Shown in pieces: positions 59,699-64,000 of a DNA stretch of 64,000 bases. Within the stretch, counting starts at the first letter, position 1. Each line of letters begins with the position of its first letter. The stretch is from NCBI GenBank assembly GCA_025356015.1, contig JANXYO010000007.1:1-64000 (forward strand), given 5' to 3'. The notes beneath the pieces were generated by a model. That model did no database searches and was not told the origin of the DNA. It was given only the letters and a program-made list of their open reading frames with translations. Source of the DNA: Spirochaetaceae bacterium. GTDB taxonomy: Bacteria > Spirochaetota > Spirochaetia > Treponematales > Rectinemataceae. The translations under genes were made by a program, and so were the position numbers.

Positions 59699-61996
59699 AT
59701 GAGACCCAAGCCCCGTCCGACCGCTGCCTTCTTCGCCCTTCTCCTCTGTCCCCTGGCCCTCTTCGCTGCGCCTCCCCGGGGGCCGCTCTACGTCGACCTC
59801 AACGCAGCGGCACTTTACGCGAGGCCAGGCTTCGACCCCGGCGGAATCATGGCCCTCCCCGGCCCCGGCGCGGCAGGCTGGAAGATCCTGGCCCCCGCAG
59901 GAATGGCGGGGCGCACGGCCAGGCCCGCCGACATGGGCTTTGACGGCTACCCCAGGCGATCGGCCTTTTCCCTGGCCGCCTTCGCTCCCATGCAGTTCAC
60001 CTACCTCATCCCGTTCCGGGTATCCTCCGCGATGCACGCCCTCCTCACTCCGGGGCCGAGCTCGGCCAGGGTCCCGGGGATGCACTTCGCGGGGATCGGG
60101 GATAACTGGGAGATCTTCCTCAACGGGACCCTGGTCAAGTCCGAGATGCACCTGGCGGCCGACGGGAGCATCGCCTCGCACCGCAGCGTGCGCAACGTCC
60201 ACTTCCCCGTCGACGCGAGGCTCTTCCGCGAGGGCGAGAACCTGCTCGCGGTGAGGATCGTGGCCGATCCTGCCTACTCCCCATCGGGCTTCAATCAGGC
60301 CTCGCCCTTCTACATCGACGAGTATGAGAAGATCGAGGCCGCGAACGCCGAGATCTGGCCCATGATCCTCATTGGCCTGTACCTCTTCATCGGCCTCTAC
60401 CACGTCTTCATCTTCCTGGTCAGGACCCAGGACAGGCACAACCTCTTCTACGGTCTGTTCTCCCTCGACCTCGGCTTCTACCTCCTCATGCGGACCTTCA
60501 CGATCACCCAGGTCATCCAGGACAGCAGCATGGTCTCGAGGATCGAGCTCCTTACCGTCGCCCTCCTGTTGCCCCTCGTCGGGGCCTTCCTCGAGACCCT
60601 CAACGAGAGCAGGATCAAGAAGACCACCCTGGTGTATGGGGCCTTCTGCGGCCTGATCGGCCTGGGCATGTTCGTTGCGCCGATGGGCTTCGGCCACGAC
60701 CTCCTCCTCGTCTGGCAGCTCTCGGGCCTCGTTATGGCCTTCTACTACTTCGGTGTGGACATACTCGGCCGTTTCGTGTCCGACGTGATTAGGCGGTGGA
60801 AGCGGGAGAGGGGGACCGAGGAGGGCAGGTCCGTCGCACGGATCTTCTCGAAGGCCCTCGTCAGGACCCCCATCGGCAATCTGGTCATCGGCGGCTTCCT
60901 CCTCTTCGCGACGGCTGTCTTCGACATCGTCGACGCCGTCTACATGCAGTGGGACCTCCTGCTCACGAAATACGGCTTCTTCCTGTTCACCATGGGCACT
61001 GCCCTCATCCTCGCCAACCGCCTTGGCTTCCTCTATGACCGCCTGAACGGGCTCAACAGGACCCTCGAGGACAGGATAGGCAGCCTTACCGAGACCAGCG
61101 CCCGCCTCACCGCGAGCGAGCGTCGCTACCGCAGCCTCTTCGAGGGCAGCTCCGATCCCGTGGCCCTGCTCGGTGAGGACCTCGCCTTCATCGAGGGGAA
61201 CCGGGCAGCCTCGGAGTTCTTCGGCCTGGGGCGGCCGGGGAAGGCCCCGGCCACCCTCCCCGATGCTGTCTATGCCGAGAAGCGCGAGGGCAGCCTCCCT
61301 GTGGAGTTCCTGCGCGCCGCAGCCCGTTCCTTGCGGGACAAGGTCGTGCCGGCCGAGATCGACCTGAGGATAAAGGCGCCCATCGGCGAGCCCAGGGCCT
61401 GCAAGCTCAGGATGGAGCGCATAGACGCCCTCGAGCGCAGGGAGATCCTCCTGCGCGTGATACCCGAGGTCAAGGACGTGCTCGCCGACGCCTTCGTGGA
61501 GGGCAGGGAGCGCTTCGAGGTCGAGTCGAGCCTCTCCGCCGCCGACACGGTCTGCCGCCGCGCCACCACCTACCTTTCCCGCTACACGGACGCCGAGGAG
61601 GCCCGCTTCCTCGCGAGCTGCCTCCGCGAGGTCGTGGTGAACGCGGTGGAGCACGGCAATCTCCAGATTGGCTTCGACGAGAAGAGCGAGAGCATGGGTG
61701 CGGGACGCTACTTCGAGCTTCTCCAGGAGCGCCGCCTCGACCCCCGCTACCGCTCGCTGCGCGTCGCGGTGGAGTACTCGATCTCGTCCACGCGCGCGAC
61801 CTTCCGCGTGACCGACGAGGGGAAGGGTTTCGACCACAGGAAGTACGCCAGAGGCGCCGGGGCCGAGCTCGAGCCCGAGCTCCTCGAGCACGGCAGAGGC
61901 CTCTTCATCACGATGGGCGCCTTTGACCAGGTCGTCTTCAACGAGGCGGGCAACCAGGTCACCCTGGTGAAATACTTCAAGGCCCGGGCATCCTAG
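59699..61996 (+). CDS. 7TMR-DISM receptor with PAS and RsbW-like HATPase domains
   Basis: A 765-residue membrane signalling protein. Signal peptide (about 8-24), extracytoplasmic 7TMR-DISMED2-like beta-domain (about 60-215, NWEIFLNGTLVKSEMHL), seven membrane helices (about 220-440, WPMILIGLYLFIGLYHVFIFL onward), short coiled-coil (about 455-480), PAS-like domain (about 475-590, RRYRSLFEGSSDPVALLGED), and a C-terminal HATPase_c of the anti-sigma kinase type (LREVVVNAVEHGNLQIG N-box; FRVTDEGKGFD; EHGRGLFITMGAFD). No DHp/phospho-acceptor His is seen. It probably phosphorylates or binds a STAS-domain partner encoded elsewhere. The leaderless-type promoter supports the ATG at 59699. Confidence 0.88.
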   Translation: MRPKPRPTAAFFALLLCPLALFAAPPRGPLYVDLNAAALYARPGFDPGGIMALPGPGAAGWKILAPAGMAGRTARPADMGFDGYPRRSAFSLAAFAPMQFTYLIPFRVSSAMHALLTPGPSSARVPGMHFAGIGDNWEIFLNGTLVKSEMHLAADGSIASHRSVRNVHFPVDARLFREGENLLAVRIVADPAYSPSGFNQASPFYIDEYEKIEAANAEIWPMILIGLYLFIGLYHVFIFLVRTQDRHNLFYGLFSLDLGFYLLMRTFTITQVIQDSSMVSRIELLTVALLLPLVGAFLETLNESRIKKTTLVYGAFCGLIGLGMFVAPMGFGHDLLLVWQLSGLVMAFYYFGVDILGRFVSDVIRRWKRERGTEEGRSVARIFSKALVRTPIGNLVIGGFLLFATAVFDIVDAVYMQWDLLLTKYGFFLFTMGTALILANRLGFLYDRLNGLNRTLEDRIGSLTETSARLTASERRYRSLFEGSSDPVALLGEDLAFIEGNRAASEFFGLGRPGKAPATLPDAVYAEKREGSLPVEFLRAAARSLRDKVVPAEIDLRIKAPIGEPRACKLRMERIDALERREILLRVIPEVKDVLADAFVEGRERFEVESSLSAADTVCRRATTYLSRYTDAEEARFLASCLREVVVNAVEHGNLQIGFDEKSESMGAGRYFELLQERRLDPRYRSLRVAVEYSISSTRATFRVTDEGKGFDHRKYARGAGAELEPELLEHGRGLFITMGAFDQVVFNEAGNQVTLVKYFKARAS

Positions 61997-62040
61997 GCCC
62001 CGGCCGAGACCCGGGCAGCCCAAGGCCGGCCTCGGGCGCC

Positions 62041-62457
62041 CTAGGTCTTGGGCTTGTCGAAGTTGAGCATCCAGCGTGTGCCGAACCTGTCGGTCAGGTC
62101 GGCATAGACCGAGCCCCAGAACTCGGTCTTGGGCGCGGTATTGATCTTTCCCCCCACGGAGAGCCTGTTGAAGAAGGCGGTGAGCTCGGCCTCGCTCGAG
62201 CAGTTTATCATGAGGCTGATGGCGTTCCCCCTCACAAGGCCCGAGTCGTCCATCATGTCGGAGGCCATGAGGGTGAGCGATCCCTTCACCAGGGAGGAGT
62301 GCATGATGCTCTCCTTCATGCCCGGCGGAAGCTTGGCTGCCATCGCGGAGTCACCCACGGTGTTGAGGCTGAGCTCTCCACCGAGGCAGTCCTTGTAGAA
62401 ATTCATGGCCTCGCGGCAGTTGCCGTCGAAGGTCAGGTAGGCGACGATCTGGGTCAT
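62041..62457 (-). CDS. VOC-family (PhnB/glyoxalase-like) protein
   Basis: A 138-residue cytoplasmic protein of the vicinal-oxygen-chelate fold, PhnB-like branch: IVAYLTFDGNCREAMNFYKDCLGGEL, SLTLMASDMMDD, AISLMINCSSEAELTAFFNRL and FWGSVYADLTDRFGTRWMLNF. The PhnB branch usually lacks the full metal site of glyoxalase I, so function cannot be given. AAGGAG precedes the ATG. It is convergent with the receptor gene. Confidence 0.87.
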   Translation of the reverse strand: MTQIVAYLTFDGNCREAMNFYKDCLGGELSLNTVGDSAMAAKLPPGMKESIMHSSLVKGSLTLMASDMMDDSGLVRGNAISLMINCSSEAELTAFFNRLSVGGKINTAPKTEFWGSVYADLTDRFGTRWMLNFDKPKT

Positions 62458-62550
62458 CTCATCACTCCTTGGGGCCGGCGCCTTCGCTGGGCGGCCCCGT
62501 GGAGGAACTTAGCGCCGGCCCTTCGGCCAAGGCAAGGATTTCAAATCGCC

Positions 62551-63846
62551 TCATTTGGATCGATAGGAAAAGTCCTTCTTCGCCAGGAGCTGCTCCAGGT
62601 ATCGGGAGCGCATCTGCTCGCTCGCCATGATCTGCTTCGCCGGCGGGAGCCTCAGGATCGCCCCGAGGACGGCGGCCATGGCCCTGTGGCTCCAGAGGGC
62701 CTGGTTGTCGAAGATCAGGTTCTGGAGCTTGCCCCTCTCGACGGCCATGAGCACGGTGCGATGCGCGCTATTGACGGGGGTGAGCATCCTGGCTGGCCGG
62801 CTCTCGAGGGCGAGGGCCTTTTTTTGGCAGGCCCTGATGCAGACCCCGCAGCCCAGGCAGATCTCCTCGTTGAGCCTCGCCTTCTTGCGCCTGTCGTTGC
62901 GCGGGTCGCCGGCGGAGACGAGGCTCATCGCCTCGACGGGGCAGGCCTCGACGCACTTGCCGCAGCCGGTGCAGGCCGCCTCGTCGACCTTTGGGATGAA
63001 GTTGGTCGTGGCGATGGGGTTGAGGACGGCGAAGCGCTTTGCGGCGAGCATGGCCTCGCAGCAGCAGCCGCAGCAGTTGCAGATGAAGGACACCGATTCG
63101 CGGACGTTCTCACCGAACTGGACGAGGCCGCTCTCCACGGCCTGGTCGAGGAGCTCGCCGCACTCCTTTGAGTCGACCTGGCGGGCGAGACCGTGCTTTA
63201 TGAGGGAGGAGGCGGTCCCGTTGAAGGTCATGCAGATGTCCATGGGCGCGTCGCAGTTGCGGTCCAGGTGCTGCATCTTGTGCCGGCAGTAGCAGGCCCC
63301 GATGCCGATGTGGCTCGCCGTCTCTATCACCTCGGTGGCGCGCTCGTAGTCGAGGACATGGAGGACATTGTCGGGGCTCAGGGCCCCCTCGCTGACAAAG
63401 ACCCGTCCGAGCTGGGTCTCCCCGCCGACAAAGAGGTTCTTGACGAAATCCTCCTCGACGTTGAGGTACTGGTAGTAGAGCTCTGCCAGGAGCTTCTGGT
63501 CATAGGGCTTGCCGATGCGCATCATCGAGAACTCGAAGAAGCCGGCCATGGGCGGGGGGAGGATGAATAACTGGCCCTCGGGCGTATCCATGTCGAGCAT
63601 CATGCCGCGCGAGGCGAGGGCTTCAAGGACGGTCCGGGCCTCCTTTTCCCCCATCTTCCAGACCCCGGCGGCCACAGAGGCTGTGAAGGGCTTGAAGGGA
63701 AGCTGGGAGACCAGACCAGCCTCCTTCTCCGAGAAGAGGACGGCTAGTATCCTGTCCAGGAGCTCGCCCCGGGGCGCGCCCTGGGGATGGAGGTTCAGGT
63801 GGTCGGCGAGGTTCGAGTAGCCTGTCTTGAGTGCGTTGTGCGCCAT
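62551..63846 (-). CDS. 4Fe-4S ferredoxin-domain protein
   Basis: A 431-residue cytoplasmic protein. The N-terminal third looks helical with a possible winged-helix part (ILAVLFSEKEAGLVSQLP, VLEALASRGMM). Residues about 185-290 hold unusual Cys clusters (GIGACYCRHKMQHLDRNCDAP and FICNCCGCCCEAM), and about 305-365 hold two ferredoxin-type clusters (ACTGCGKCVEACPVEAM and CLGCGVCIRACQKKAL). Such proteins are annotated as 4Fe-4S dicluster proteins and link to electron bifurcation or anaerobic redox; no partner is adjacent. AAGGAGG precedes the ATG at 63846. The ordinary ferredoxin portion is intact. Confidence 0.87.
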   Translation of the reverse strand: MAHNALKTGYSNLADHLNLHPQGAPRGELLDRILAVLFSEKEAGLVSQLPFKPFTASVAAGVWKMGEKEARTVLEALASRGMMLDMDTPEGQLFILPPPMAGFFEFSMMRIGKPYDQKLLAELYYQYLNVEEDFVKNLFVGGETQLGRVFVSEGALSPDNVLHVLDYERATEVIETASHIGIGACYCRHKMQHLDRNCDAPMDICMTFNGTASSLIKHGLARQVDSKECGELLDQAVESGLVQFGENVRESVSFICNCCGCCCEAMLAAKRFAVLNPIATTNFIPKVDEAACTGCGKCVEACPVEAMSLVSAGDPRNDRRKKARLNEEICLGCGVCIRACQKKALALESRPARMLTPVNSAHRTVLMAVERGKLQNLIFDNQALWSHRAMAAVLGAILRLPPAKQIMASEQMRSRYLEQLLAKKDFSYRSK

Positions 63847-63934
63847 GATCTGCCTCCTTGGCTGCCCACAGGATAACCCAAGACAGGTCACGAGCGCAAA
63901 CGACCGACCGCGAGATCAAGCCGCGGCGCCACTG

Positions 63935-63943
63935 TGCTAGAAT
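63935..63943 (+). promoter_or_regulatory. Extended -10 element before the last gene
   Basis: TGC-TAGAAT, 26 nt before the ATG at 63970; no good -35 was found. Confidence 0.35.
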
Positions 63944-63969
63944 GGGGCCGGGATCAGGAGGTTTTGGGA

Positions 63970-64000
63970 ATGGCTGAAAAGAACTACAGGGAGGACCTTG
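63970..64000 (+). CDS. Start of a gene cut by the window end
   Basis: AGGAGG, 8 nt, then ATG with ten codons MAEKNYREDL before the window ends. The product cannot be identified from this much sequence. It is divergent from the 4Fe-4S protein gene, with a putative extended -10 element upstream. Confidence 0.65.
   Translation, partial: MAEKNYREDL

Noticed and set aside
1-64000. CRISPR array, IS element or prophage
   Set aside because: No regularly spaced direct repeats, no transposase, integrase or phage structural genes were seen.

Overview
The window is a gene-dense, very GC-rich bacterial chromosome segment from a Gram-negative-type (double membrane) organism. Several points suggest a member of the Spirochaetota from an oxygen-poor habitat: lipid-export and beta-barrel genes, an EF-G paralog with a variant P-loop, a class III (oxygen-sensitive) ribonucleotide reductase, an iron-sulfur protein, a molybdenum enzyme, and a 7TMR-DISM receptor. 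This assignment is an inference from gene content; there is no rRNA in the window. No prophage, IS element or CRISPR array was found. Only two tRNA genes (Pro-UGG, Arg-UCU) are present.

Layout. 1-14.4 kb: a DUF1646 transporter, a chemoreceptor, a PfkB kinase, Lon protease, and a YejABEF-type peptide importer translationally coupled to a molybdopterin oxidoreductase. 14.4-19.3 kb (minus strand): UDP-sugar pyrophosphorylase, glucokinase, an outer-membrane barrel and an M23 peptidase-like protein. 19.3-24.7 kb (minus): a lysine/diaminopimelate operon (dapE, a 45-codon ORF, asd, dapB, dapD, a LysA-like decarboxylase) behind a recognisable lysine riboswitch. 24.7-27.8 kb (minus): HAD phosphatase, phosphohexomutase, and a DnaQ-like exonuclease that appears to start at CTG. 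28-33 kb (plus): two FtsX-type permeases, a LolA-like carrier and an outer-membrane barrel, which together look like a trans-envelope lipid or lipoprotein export route. 33-39 kb: PAP2 phosphatase, a DUF6675-like protein, an RNA m5C methyltransferase, Prs with a RelA/SpoT-like partner, and membrane proteins. 39.3-48.9 kb (plus): nrdR, nrdD, a separate glycyl-radical/redoxin protein, nrdG, an Lhr helicase, moaD and moeB/thiF. 49-58.4 kb: a small Omp85-like protein, an EF-G paralog, and a DeoR-like regulator divergent from a carbohydrate/glycerophosphodiester ABC operon. 58.4-64 kb: two tRNAs with nearby hairpin repeats, a frameshifted outer-membrane gene, a 7TMR-DISM/PAS/HATPase receptor, a VOC protein and a 4Fe-4S protein.

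How the genes fit together. Glucokinase, phosphohexomutase and UDP-sugar pyrophosphorylase form a glucose to UDP-glucose route. The dap operon makes lysine and peptidoglycan precursor under lysine control. MoaD and MoeB can supply the molybdenum cofactor used by the oxidoreductase at 12-14 kb. The nrd operon carries two NrdR-box-like sites at its promoter.

The most unusual observations are three. (1) The class III ribonucleotide reductase lacks its glycyl-radical domain, which is encoded by the next gene fused to a CPNC redoxin domain. (2) The FtsX-FtsX-LolA-barrel cassette shares a DSLF motif between its inner- and outer-membrane components. (3) At least seven genes have a -10 hexamer 6-10 nt before the start codon and no clear Shine-Dalgarno site, which implies frequent leaderless transcription.
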